Below the pieces are notes generated by a model. The model ran no database searches. It had not been told where the DNA came from and saw only the letters and a list, made by a program, of their open reading frames with translations. Shown piece by piece: positions 44,116 through 53,600 of a stretch of 64,000 nt of DNA. Every line of letters starts with the position of its first letter. Position 1 is the first letter of the stretch. Source of the DNA: Pedobacter schmidteae (lineage in GTDB: Bacteria; Bacteroidota; Bacteroidia; Sphingobacteriales; Sphingobacteriaceae); NCBI RefSeq assembly GCF_900564155.1, contig NZ_LS999839.1, forward strand, positions 3,593,097-3,657,096. The letters run 5' to 3'. A program made the translations under genes and the position numbers.

Positions 44116-45147
44116 ATGGAATTAGGTATAGGCATGTTTGGCGATTTGGCCATTGATGAACAAACTGGAAAACCAAGATCTGCACAGTTAAAACTGCAGG
44201 AGATTTTGGAACAGATTAAGCTGGCCGATGAAGTAGGTTTAGATGTATTTGGTTTGGGTGAGCACCATAGACCGGATTACGCGGTCTCTGCCCCCGAAAT
44301 TGTATTGGCTGCTGCGGCAAGCATCACCAAAAATATAAAACTGACCAGCACGGTAACGGTATTGAGTTCTGCTGAACCGGTAAAAGTATATCAGGATTTT
44401 TCGACAATTGATCTGATCTCTAACGGAAGGGCCGAAATTGGTGTAGGGCGGGGGAGTTTTATTGAATCCTTTCCGCTGTTTGGTTATGATTTGAAAAATT
44501 ACGACCAGCTGTTTGAAGAGAAACTGGATTTGTTGTTGAATATCAACAATAATGAAGTGGTAAACTGGAATGGCGAGCTTCGGGCACCGCTTGTCAATCA
44601 GATGGTGTTGCCAAGGGCAAGCAACAACGGACAGCTGCCTATTTGGATTGCAGTTGGTGGAACGCCACAATCGGTATTGCGGGCTGCAGTACTGGGCTTG
44701 CCATTAGTTGTCGCCATTATAGGGGGGCAGCCAAGACAGTTTCAGCCGCTGATTGAATATTACAAAGAGCAATATGTAAAACATGGTCACGATGTAAGTA
44801 AAATGCAGATCGGTATACATTCGCACGCTTTTGTAAGCGACAATGAGGCTGATGCCGATGGGTATTATGGCAAATATGCTGCACAGATGGATAGGATTGG
44901 AGCCAGCAGAGGTTGGCCGCCGTATACCAAGCTACAATATGATGGTGGCCGCTCTAAAGAAGGTGCTTTATTTATTGGCGAACCGGCGGCTGTAACCGAT
45001 AAAATTCTGTACATGCATGAATTATTTGGCATTACCCGCTTTATCGGCCACATGGATATCGGTGATCCTTCACATGCAGAAATGATGAAATCAATCGAAT
45101 TGTTTGGTACAGAAATAGCGCCAGCAGTAAGGAAAGCTCTAAAATAA
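44116..45147 (+). CDS. LLM-class flavin-dependent oxidoreductase
   Basis: The 343-residue protein is a bacterial-luciferase-like TIM barrel: LGIGMFGDLA at the start, FGLGEHHRPDYAVSAPEIVLAAAA, TVTVLSSAEPVKVYQDFSTIDLISNGRAEIGVGRGS, and the C-terminal GEPAAVTDKIL segment. These enzymes use reduced FMN to oxidise varied substrates. The substrate of this group is generally unknown. A strong bidirectional terminator follows. Confidence 0.92.
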   Translation: MELGIGMFGDLAIDEQTGKPRSAQLKLQEILEQIKLADEVGLDVFGLGEHHRPDYAVSAPEIVLAAAASITKNIKLTSTVTVLSSAEPVKVYQDFSTIDLISNGRAEIGVGRGSFIESFPLFGYDLKNYDQLFEEKLDLLLNINNNEVVNWNGELRAPLVNQMVLPRASNNGQLPIWIAVGGTPQSVLRAAVLGLPLVVAIIGGQPRQFQPLIEYYKEQYVKHGHDVSKMQIGIHSHAFVSDNEADADGYYGKYAAQMDRIGASRGWPPYTKLQYDGGRSKEGALFIGEPAAVTDKILYMHELFGITRFIGHMDIGDPSHAEMMKSIELFGTEIAPAVRKALK

Positions 45148-45176
45148 ATATGCACCTCTGCAACTTGCTTTGACAT

Positions 45177-45251
45177 AAAATAAGTCTTCTGTGATGAGGC
45201 CTAGGAATAATTGGCGCTTCTTCAGCGCCATTTTTTCCAGCCTCAGAATGG
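45177..45251 (-). terminator. Nested-hairpin 3' element, copy 3, bidirectional
   Basis: Read on the minus strand, CCATTCTGAGGCTGGAA and TTCCTAGGCCTC form the outer stem and TGGCGCT-GAAGA-AGCGCCA the inner hairpin, with a T-rich end. It begins 5 nt after the stop of the beta-helix gene. On the + strand the inner hairpin is followed directly by TTTTTT (45231-45236), so it should also stop transcription from the flavin oxidoreductase gene. Confidence 0.82.
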
Positions 45252-45256
45252 AATGC

Positions 45257-46774
45257 TTATTTTAATTTCCTGGCTTTCAGCTGCGCCTCATATAGAGACC
45301 CCGGCTGAAGGTCAGGTTTATTTAGTCCTTCCCACTCGCCATCTGGCTTCCCATCCAAACGGCCTTTCAATTTTTGTCCCTGTACTCCAATGGCATAGTT
45401 TTTACCCGATACCCATGGGTTTTGTATGGCCGCACCTTTCACTTTGCAGTTCCACAATACCTGGGTAACGCCGGCCCAACCATGCCCACTGCCCCAGTTG
45501 CCACGATCCTGCACATTGATTTCGCCATCGGTATCTATATTGTCATATAAGGTACCGGTAGACCAGCGGTGATGCGGGCCAATATCGGCATGGGTATTTC
45601 TCGATTTACAGTGGTAAAAAACATTTGGGCCACAGGTTTTCGCACCGGTAACATAATCGTGCCGGCCTTCGGTAGTTTCCAGGTTCATGAAAAGGTTCTG
45701 CTGTCCGCTGTTGTTAAACGAATATCGCTTGCCACCTGTAATGACCGATTTGGCATCAAAACACTGTGAGTTTTTTACGGTGATGTTTTTGGCACCCCCA
45801 CTTAAACTTACACAGGCATAGCCAAAAAAGCGGGAGGTTACATTGCTTACCCAACCATTTTCAATCTGGTCAAAGTCGACCGCAATCCAGCCATGGTCTT
45901 CATCTGTATCATGGGCATATTCCGATTCAAAATAGATATTTTCCACGCCCACTTCTTTTAAGCGGCCTTTATACTCATATTTAAAAACCTCGCCACCGCC
46001 ATATTGTGCTTCCATAGCCATTACTATGGGGTTGTCGATGGTAATTTTATTGCCCGCAACAGCCGTAATTTCGCGTTCAAAGCTGAGGTTATATTCTGCA
46101 GCTTTCCATTGCTTGGTACCTTCTCTTTCTACAATCTGGTCCATCTGCAGGTCGTGAATCCAGTTTTCCGTTCCCGGTCTGAATACGATAATCCTGTCGC
46201 CCACCTTAAAGCCTTTTGCCGAGCTCAGCTCGAATGATTTTGCTCCTGTTGGCACATACGTGTCAGTAATTTTCACCCTGCTTCCCGTTTCTGTAAGCCT
46301 TCCTTTTCCACTAATTTTTAACAAGGAGCGTAAACCTTTTCCGGCTGCAATCAATCGTGTGCCCTGCGCCGTATTTCCTTCTCCTTTTAAAACAATACCG
46401 TCCGTTTTAATCTGTAACGTACCCGTTATGGAATAATCGCCTTTTTTTAGCAGGATAGCTCCTCTGAAGCCATCGGTGCCAATTGGCAGTGCCGAAACTT
46501 CATCTATGGCATCCTGAATTGTTTTGCCGGCATCACCTTTTACCGGTGCAACCGTTTTAACGATTTTGACCCTGGGAATTTCCTTTAAACCGTGGTGATA
46601 GCCAACCAGACTAAAATCGGGTATGGTGTTTCCTTTTTCGTCGGGGAAATAGGTGATGCTGCCGTCTTTATTGACAGAAAGAAATTTGGAAGTCCATAAA
46701 CTCTCTTTTACGAAAGAAATTGTGAATAGCCCGGCTAACAGTACACCTATGGTTAATGCAGATTTGATTTTCAT
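45257..46774 (-). CDS. Right-handed beta-helix protein, copy 3
   Basis: The 505-residue protein opens with a hydrophobic export segment (ALTIGVLLAGLFTISFV). GKTIQDAIDEVSALP, GAILLKKGDYSI and GIVLKGEGNTA mark the start of the helix. HHRWSTGTLYDNI, WGSGHGWAG and PGSLYEAQL are shared with copy 1 at 15438. It stands apart from the main locus, on the opposite strand, but with the same type of 3' element as copy 2. A signal peptidase site is not obvious, so it might remain membrane-anchored. Confidence 0.82.
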   Translation of the reverse strand: MKIKSALTIGVLLAGLFTISFVKESLWTSKFLSVNKDGSITYFPDEKGNTIPDFSLVGYHHGLKEIPRVKIVKTVAPVKGDAGKTIQDAIDEVSALPIGTDGFRGAILLKKGDYSITGTLQIKTDGIVLKGEGNTAQGTRLIAAGKGLRSLLKISGKGRLTETGSRVKITDTYVPTGAKSFELSSAKGFKVGDRIIVFRPGTENWIHDLQMDQIVEREGTKQWKAAEYNLSFEREITAVAGNKITIDNPIVMAMEAQYGGGEVFKYEYKGRLKEVGVENIYFESEYAHDTDEDHGWIAVDFDQIENGWVSNVTSRFFGYACVSLSGGAKNITVKNSQCFDAKSVITGGKRYSFNNSGQQNLFMNLETTEGRHDYVTGAKTCGPNVFYHCKSRNTHADIGPHHRWSTGTLYDNIDTDGEINVQDRGNWGSGHGWAGVTQVLWNCKVKGAAIQNPWVSGKNYAIGVQGQKLKGRLDGKPDGEWEGLNKPDLQPGSLYEAQLKARKLK

Positions 46775-46836
46775 TGGCTTGTATAATTGCTACTGCAATT
46801 GCGCAATAAAAACCGGCTTTTTGATAAATGTTATTA

Positions 46837-46899
46837 GCACACTTATAAATTCAATTGGCAATGTATATGGAACTTAAAAAAATGAATTTATAAGTGTGC
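46837..46899. repeat. Perfect 17-bp inverted repeat, 29-nt loop
   Basis: GCACACTTATAAATTCA at 46837-46853 and its exact complement at 46883-46899 flank a loop with an A run (T run on the minus strand). It lies between the stop of the P-type ATPase (minus, 46908) and the start of the beta-helix gene (minus, 46774). It may terminate the metal operon or serve as an operator for the downstream gene. Confidence 0.75.
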
Positions 46900-46907
46900 A
46901 TGCTGGC

Positions 46908-48917
46908 TTACTGAACTTTCATTTGCTGAATGCGTACAGCATTCAGAATGGCCAGGAGGGCAACCCCTACATCGGCAATCACGGCTTCCCATAGCGTGGC
47001 TACGCCGCCGGCGCCCAGTATCAATACAATGATTTTGACGCCCATAGCCAGAGCTATGTTTTGCCAGACGATGTTGCGGGTAAGTTTGCCAATTTTTATG
47101 GCGCTTACAATTTTTGAAGGCTGGTCGTTCTGGATCACAATATCTGCAGTTTCAATGGTGGCATCGCTTCCCAATCCGCCCATGGCTATTCCCGCATCGG
47201 CCAGTGCAACCACAGGCGCATCATTCACCCCATCGCCCACAAAAGCCAGGTGCCGGCCTTCGGTTTTCAGTGCCTCCACTTTTGTTACCTTATCTTCGGG
47301 CAATAAATTACCAAAAGCCTTGTCTATACCCAGTAGGCCTGCCACTTTATCTACTACACTTTGTTTGTCGCCACTCAGCATTACCGTCATGATATTTAAA
47401 CTATGCATATCGGCAATGGCCTGTTTGGCATCTTCCTTAATTTCATCGGCAATGGTGATATAGCCGGCATATTTGCCATCTACAGCCAAAACAACAATGG
47501 TATCGGCTTCGGTATCGATGGCATGGTCGTAATCGATATTAAACTTTTTAAGTAGCTTGGTGTTTCCCGCCAGAACGGATTTACCATTGATGGTTCCCTT
47601 AAGACCATGACCGGATACTTCTTCTACATCGGCAATCTTAGCTTCATGGAAAGCATTGCCGGCATATTTAACAATGGCCGTTGCAATAGGGTGGGTAGAC
47701 TTGCTTTCGATGGCTGCCGCCAATAAAACCAGTTCCTTTTCCTCAATACCGTTACTCACTACTTTCTGCACCTCAAATACGCCTTTGGTAAGGGTTCCTG
47801 TTTTGTCCATTACTATGGTATCTATTTTGGTCATCACATCCAGAAAATTGGACCCTTTGAACAATATTCCATTTTTAGAGGCCAGCCCGATACCACCGAA
47901 ATAACCAAGGGGGATGGATACTACCAGAGCACAAGGGCAGCTGATAACCAGGAAAACCAGACCTCGATATAACCAATCTTTAAACACATAATCGGACACA
48001 AAAAGCATAGGCAACACCACCAGCAATACCGCCAGTGCAAATACAATAGGGGTGTAAACTTTAGCAAAACGGGAAATGAACAGCTGGGTTTGCGACTTAC
48101 GTGCCGTTGCGTCCTGCACCATTTCCAGTATTTTGCTCAGCTTGCTGTCTTTAAACGCAGCCTTCACCTGCACTTCTGTAACCTGGTTCAGGTTTATCAT
48201 TCCGGCCAGTACCTGTTCGCCTTTGGCTTTATTGTCGGGTTTACTCTCACCAGTCAGCGCTGCGGTATTGAACGTTGCTTTGTCTGATAGCAATATGCCA
48301 TCCAGCGCTACCTTTTCGCCTGGTTTTATCTGTATAGTTTCGCCTACGGCCACGTCAGCCGGTGCAACGGTTTGTATCTTTCCACCTCTCATTACATCAA
48401 CGGCATCGGGCCTGATGTCGAGCAAAGCCTTAATGCTCCTTTTGGCATTGTTCACCGCCGAGTCCTGAAACCATTCACCAATAGAATAAAATACCATTAC
48501 CGCTACGCCCTCGCTAAAGGAGCCAATGGCAAAAGCACCTATGGTGGCTACACTCATCAAAAAGAATTCGTTGAAAAAGTCGAATCTCAAAGCCTTTCTG
48601 ACGGCCAGGTTCAATACACTATATCCGGCAAGGAAATAAGCCGGAATAAAAATAACCAGCTGGATAAGGGTGCTGAAGGTGATGTGGAAACCATATTCTA
48701 AAACCATCATGACCACAACGATGGCAAGGGAGGTTAACAAGGGCCAGTGACTTAGCCAGCCGGCAGGTTCTTCTGCACCGTGATTGTGTCCATCGTCGTC
48801 ACTATGTTCTTCCTGTGGTTTACCGGAATGTTTGTGTCCGGTATGGTTGTTATGTATTGTTGTGCTGCCCAATTCTTCTACAGCACAGCAATCTTTATGT
48901 ATGTTGGCTACCTTCAT
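46908..48917 (-). CDS. P1B-type heavy-metal translocating ATPase (Zn/Cd/Pb type)
   Basis: The 669-residue protein carries the metal-transport CPC motif (Cys327-Pro-Cys329 in SCPCALVVS), the phosphorylated Asp371 (DKTGTLTKG), TGES and GDGVNDAP. The N-terminus has no GMTCxxC domain; instead there is a Cys pair (residues 10-11) and a His-rich tract at about residues 22-48. CPC plus His-rich leader suits export of Zn2+, Cd2+ or Pb2+ from the cytoplasm. A Fur-like box and -7 motif sit just upstream. Confidence 0.94.
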   Translation of the reverse strand: MKVANIHKDCCAVEELGSTTIHNNHTGHKHSGKPQEEHSDDDGHNHGAEEPAGWLSHWPLLTSLAIVVVMMVLEYGFHITFSTLIQLVIFIPAYFLAGYSVLNLAVRKALRFDFFNEFFLMSVATIGAFAIGSFSEGVAVMVFYSIGEWFQDSAVNNAKRSIKALLDIRPDAVDVMRGGKIQTVAPADVAVGETIQIKPGEKVALDGILLSDKATFNTAALTGESKPDNKAKGEQVLAGMINLNQVTEVQVKAAFKDSKLSKILEMVQDATARKSQTQLFISRFAKVYTPIVFALAVLLVVLPMLFVSDYVFKDWLYRGLVFLVISCPCALVVSIPLGYFGGIGLASKNGILFKGSNFLDVMTKIDTIVMDKTGTLTKGVFEVQKVVSNGIEEKELVLLAAAIESKSTHPIATAIVKYAGNAFHEAKIADVEEVSGHGLKGTINGKSVLAGNTKLLKKFNIDYDHAIDTEADTIVVLAVDGKYAGYITIADEIKEDAKQAIADMHSLNIMTVMLSGDKQSVVDKVAGLLGIDKAFGNLLPEDKVTKVEALKTEGRHLAFVGDGVNDAPVVALADAGIAMGGLGSDATIETADIVIQNDQPSKIVSAIKIGKLTRNIVWQNIALAMGVKIIVLILGAGGVATLWEAVIADVGVALLAILNAVRIQQMKVQ

Positions 48918-48919
48918 AG

Positions 48920-48942
48920 TTGTAAATTATATTACAAATGTA
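48920..48942 (-). promoter_or_regulatory. Fur-type box overlapping a -7 element
   Basis: TTGTAA and TTACAA are inverted arms in an 18-bp AT-rich palindrome at 48920-48937, similar to Fur/Zur/PerR boxes. On the minus strand TACATTTG at 48935-48942 matches TAnnTTTG. The -33 element is unclear. A Fur-family gene is immediately upstream, so autoregulated control of the ATPase is likely. Confidence 0.5.
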
Positions 48943-48973
48943 AGGCCTGATGCAATGCAATGCTATTGCAAAG

Positions 48974-49393
48974 TCAGGATGGGTTACAGCGTTTGCAAAC
49001 GCCTTTAATGATGAGGTTCATTTCCTGATGCTCAAAGCCCTCGGGCAGCAGCATTTCAGGAATGCGGGTATTGGGCAGGCAAAAGGTTTCGCGACAGCTA
49101 TTGCAATAAAAATGAACATGAAGATCGTGATGGCTTTCGCCATCACAATCTTTTTCACATAATGCGTATTTGGTGGCGCCCGTACCATCTTCAATGCTAT
49201 GTACCAACCCTTTTTCCTCAAAGGTTTTTAGGGTGCGGTATAGCGTAATGCGGTCTGACGGAGCCATTCCTTTTTCCAGATCATTTAAACTTATAGCGGC
49301 AGTTTGCTGGGTTAAAAAATCCAACACCAGTAAACGCATGGCAGTAGGGTTGATCTGTCTTGCTTTAAGCCTGTTTTCTATGTTGTTTGTCAT
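48974..49393 (-). CDS. Fur-family metalloregulator
   Basis: The 139-residue protein has the winged-helix DNA-binding part (residues about 10-80; ITLYRTLKTFEEKGLVHSI) and a metal-binding dimerisation part with a His cluster (HHDLHVHFYC) and two Cys pairs, CNSC and CKRC, that hold structural zinc. Without tools I cannot separate Fur, Zur and PerR; the neighbours favour a zinc or related divalent metal sensor. It is 10 bp after the CzcB-like gene and 56 bp before the ATPase gene. Confidence 0.92.
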   Translation of the reverse strand: MTNNIENRLKARQINPTAMRLLVLDFLTQQTAAISLNDLEKGMAPSDRITLYRTLKTFEEKGLVHSIEDGTGATKYALCEKDCDGESHHDLHVHFYCNSCRETFCLPNTRIPEMLLPEGFEHQEMNLIIKGVCKRCNPS

Positions 49394-49403
49394 GGCTGTT
49401 TTA

Positions 49404-50693
49404 TTAATGACTGTGTTCTGCCGGTCCTGATGATTTAGACTGCAAATAAAAGGCCCCTTTTGTGACTATTTTAACATCATTTGGTAATTTTTCTATCGGA
49501 CTGATCTGGATATAACCCAATTCAGTAACGCCGGTTGTGACTTCAACTTTTCTGAAATGTACGGATTTTTGATCTTTTGCATCCTCTTCTTTGTGTTTTT
49601 CTTCTGCTTCTCCGGGATGTGTATGTCCGTGTTCTTCCTCGTGTTCAGCTTTGGCATTCGCATCTACAATAAAAATATACTGTTTACCTTCCGATCTCAC
49701 CACAGCATCAACAGGCACTGCAGCAGCTGTTGCGGTACCTACGCCAATTAGTCCGGTTACATACATCCCCGGAATCAGGCTGGCACCCGGTTTTTTGATT
49801 ACCGCATGTACAACCACACCTTTGCTGTCATTTTCGAAGGATTTGTTGATGCCGTAAATCTGCCCTTCAATCTCTTCATTTTTTTGATTGGTAAGCTGAA
49901 AATCTACTTTTTGCCCCACTTTAATTCTGGAAAGGTCTTTTTCAAATACAATCAGGTCGGCATGGATTTTTGAATTGTCGACAATATCCATAATGGATAC
50001 TCCAGGTTGCGCGTAAGAACCTGTTTCTGCATTTATTTTTCCTATAGTACCGCTAATAGGGGCAGTAACGGGTACCAGGGCCGTTATGTTTCCGGAGGTG
50101 ATGCGACTTACCGCAATTCCATATTGCTGCAGCTGGCGCTCTAAAGCTTTTATTTTAGCTTTTTCGGCATTGTAGTTGGCTTCGGCCAGCTGGTGCGCCT
50201 TTCCTGTACCGGCATTGGCAGCCTTTAGTTGCTGTTGCCTGTTGTATTCGGCTTCGATAAAGCTAAAGCCACCTTTGGCGGTCAGGTAATCCTGCTGAAG
50301 GCGGATCAGATCCTGGTTTTCGACAGTTACCAATACCTGCCCCTTGTTTACGCGTTGCCCCTCGATGACATTTATTTTACGGATAATTCCACCGGTGAGC
50401 ACATTTATCTGTGCAGCATTTTGAGGTGGTACAGCCAGCTGACCGCTGGCTTTTACCACGGCGGTCAGGTTTTTCTGTTCGATATTTCCGATTACGATAC
50501 CTACCGCATCCAGTTGTTCGGGGCTCAGCTCCAATGCTTCGCTGTGCTCGCCATGTTCGGCGTGTTCATGACTTTCTTCCGCCTTCGCTGAGGTATTTTT
50601 TCCGGCATCGCCGCACGAACTGATAGCGGTTACCATAAATGCTGAGCAAATCAGTACGGCTATGTTTTTTCTGATATATGATGTGGTGTTCAT
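49404..50693 (-). CDS. CzcB-type efflux adaptor (membrane fusion protein), lipoprotein
   Basis: The 429-residue protein has a lipobox (ISSC, Cys27). Two His/Glu-rich tracts, at about residues 40-52 and again near 350-375, could bind metal. Between them lie the barrel-sandwich (lipoyl-like) and helical hairpin segments (EGQRVNKGQVLVTVENQDL; GTIGKINAETGSYAQPG). It links the inner-membrane RND pump with the outer-membrane channel. Its start shares one base with the stop of the pump gene (TAATG), so the two are translationally coupled. Confidence 0.93.
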   Translation of the reverse strand: MNTTSYIRKNIAVLICSAFMVTAISSCGDAGKNTSAKAEESHEHAEHGEHSEALELSPEQLDAVGIVIGNIEQKNLTAVVKASGQLAVPPQNAAQINVLTGGIIRKINVIEGQRVNKGQVLVTVENQDLIRLQQDYLTAKGGFSFIEAEYNRQQQLKAANAGTGKAHQLAEANYNAEKAKIKALERQLQQYGIAVSRITSGNITALVPVTAPISGTIGKINAETGSYAQPGVSIMDIVDNSKIHADLIVFEKDLSRIKVGQKVDFQLTNQKNEEIEGQIYGINKSFENDSKGVVVHAVIKKPGASLIPGMYVTGLIGVGTATAAAVPVDAVVRSEGKQYIFIVDANAKAEHEEEHGHTHPGEAEEKHKEEDAKDQKSVHFRKVEVTTGVTELGYIQISPIEKLPNDVKIVTKGAFYLQSKSSGPAEHSH

Positions 50694-53600
50694 TAGTTTC
50701 CTTTTAAAAATTGTAATTGAATAACGGATTGATTGAGCTGATTAACGGTTTGGAGATAATTGAGCTTACTTTGTACAGCCAGGGCCATATTTTGAATGAA
50801 CTCAATATAGCCAATTTCTCCAAGGTCGTAAGATACCTGAGCAATACGGATCTGCTCGTCGGCCTGCTTTAATCCGCCTGAAGTAAAATAATCTGCTATG
50901 GTTTTGTGCTGTGCATAATTTTTAAGTTCCTGCTGATATTGCATATTCAATTGGTTTTGTATCCGTTGATAATCCGTTTCTGCAATCTGCACAGCAATTT
51001 TCTCGTTGTTTATTCTTGCGCGGCCAGCACCGTTAAACAGGGGCACGGCAATACCCAGCTGAATGCCTGCTATACGTGTTCCGGGGGTATAACCGCGACC
51101 AATATTGGCCGGGTCAAAAGATTTGATCACAAACTGCTGTGAATATCCTAAGGTAAGATCGGGTAGGGTACGCGAGCGTTCGAGGTCAATTTTTGCTTTT
51201 GCAACGGCTATTTGTTGCTGGTACACGTCAATCAGCGGATTATTGCTGCTGCCAGTGGTACCTGCATCGGCCAGGGGCAATATCGGAAGTGTATTTTCCT
51301 GAGGTGTAATTGTCGTGTTTACATTCAGCAATTGCTGAAGATTGAGTTGCTGAATGGCTAGTTCCGTTTCGGCTGCCTTTTTTAAGGCTTGAACCTCCTG
51401 GTATTTGTTTCGTGCCGTAATCAGCTCCAGGTTAGAGGTTTCGCCGACCTTATACCTGACTTCCGATTTTTTAATAAAATTGTGGTAAATGCTGTCCTGT
51501 AAGCTCAGCACTTTTAGGGTATTGATGCTGTAAAGCAGGTTGTAATAAGCCAGCCGGGTATCCCGGGTAATTTCGGATCGGGTGTAATTGCCCGATTTTT
51601 CGGCTAATCCGGTCTGCCCGGCAAGCACCTTTTTCTGGTTTTTATACAGACCGGGCCAGGCAAAGCTTTGCGAAACAGAAATAGAGTTGTCGTTGCTACC
51701 CCCACCTGTAGGATCCTGCGAAACGGTAAAAGCTGTTTTCCCCGGATCGAAGGCTGTTTTCTGCATCGCTTTAGATTGTGTTACGGCAAGGCCGGAAGAT
51801 TTGAGTTGCAGGTTATTTTTCAAAGCCATAGCAATGGCCGTATCTACCGATACGGGGGCCTGCTGTGCTTTGGCTGTGCCTGTAAATCCTGCTCCTGCAA
51901 GCAGCAGGATGAAAAGTACGGCAATTGATTTTGCAGACATGGTTGTTCTTTTTTTGCGGCCGCTGACCAGTATATATAAACATGGCAATACAAAAAGGGT
52001 GAGTAGGGTGGCCGAGAGTAAGCCTCCGATTACTACGGTTGCCAATGGTTTTTGCACTTCGGCACCGGCGCCTCCCGACAAGGCCATGGGCAGGAAACCC
52101 AGTGAAGCCACTGCTGCGGTCATGATGACCGGCCGGAGTCGCACTGCCGTACCCCGCATTACACGCTGGTAAACATCTGTTATTCCTTCCTCCTTCAACT
52201 GGTTGAAATAGGAGATGAGCACAATGCCGTTTAACACAGCAACGCCAAACAAGGCGATGAAGCCAACGCCGGCCGATATGCTGAAGGGCATCCCTCTAAG
52301 CAATAAGGCAAACACACCACCAATAGCCGATAATGGTACTGCGGTAAAGATCAGTATGGTTTGGGTAAAAGACCGGAAGGTAAAGTACAGCAGGCCCAGA
52401 ATCAGCAACATGGCCACAGGCACTGCTACAGATAAGCGGCTTTTGGCTTCTTTGAGGTTCTGGAACTGACCGCCATAAGTGGTATAATAACCCGAAGGCA
52501 GTTTCAGTTTTTTATCCAGTATTTGTTGTATTTCGGCTACCGTACGTTCCACATCCCGGCCTTTTACATTAAAGCCAACATAAATACGCCTTTTGCCATC
52601 TTCACGGGATATTTGGGCTGGCGCTTCTTTCAATTCTACCCTGGCCAGCTGATTTAAAGGCACCTTATTGCCCGAAGGTAGTGGAATATATAAATTCTCT
52701 ATACTGGAGATGTTTTCGCGCAGATCACGTTGCAGGCGTACCACCATATCAAATCGTTTTTCACCCTCAAATACCACCCCGGCCACGTTGCCGGCAAAAG
52801 CGGTTTTTAAAATGCTATTGATATCGCCAATGGTTAAGCCGTATTGTGCGATTTTATCCCTGTCGTACGTAACCACTACTTGCGGCAATCCGGTTACCTG
52901 TTCTACAAAGGGTTCACTTACTCCTTTAACCGGGGCAATCAGTTTTGCCACCTTGTTGGCTTCCTGAGCAAGCACATCAAGGTCTTCGCCATAAATTTTG
53001 ATGGCCACATCCTGTCTTACACCGGTCATTAACTCGTTGAAGCGCATTTGCATAGGTTGCGTGATTTCTACATTTACCCCCGGTAATATGGAAAGTGCTT
53101 CTTCCATTTTTTCGGACATCTCTTCCTTGGTTTTTGCGCTGGTCCATTCCTCTTTGGGCAGCATGGCCACCATCATATCACCACGTTCAACAGGCATGGG
53201 GTCGGTCGGTATTTCGGCACTTCCAATGCGGGTTACCACCTGCTTTACCTCCGGGAATTTGTCTTTTAATATTTTCTCGGCCTTGCCAAAAGTTTCTACC
53301 ACCTGGGTTAATGAGGTACCTTGCGACATGGCAATTTCTACCGCCAGGTCGCCTTCTTCCAGTTGTGGCAAAAACTCGCCACCCATATTGCTAAACAGCC
53401 ATAATGTAAATGCGAAGCAGACAATGGCAATGGCCACAATCAGTTTTTTTACCCGCAAGGCCCGTTCCAGCATGGGCTGATAAATGCGTTTAAAAAAGTC
53501 CATAATCTTGTCAGATATGTTCCTTTTATGCTCCGTGTTTTTGCTTAGAAATAAGGCGCTGACCATAGGAACATAGGTAAGCGATAAAATGAAGGCACCC

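Noticed and set aside
46930..47463. A 177-codon + strand frame inside the P-type ATPase gene
   Set aside because: It lies fully opposite the ATPase motifs (GDGVNDAP region) and is a coding shadow.
51588..52172. A 194-codon + strand frame inside the RND-TolC gene
   Set aside because: It is opposite a well conserved pump and channel sequence and has no recognisable domain.
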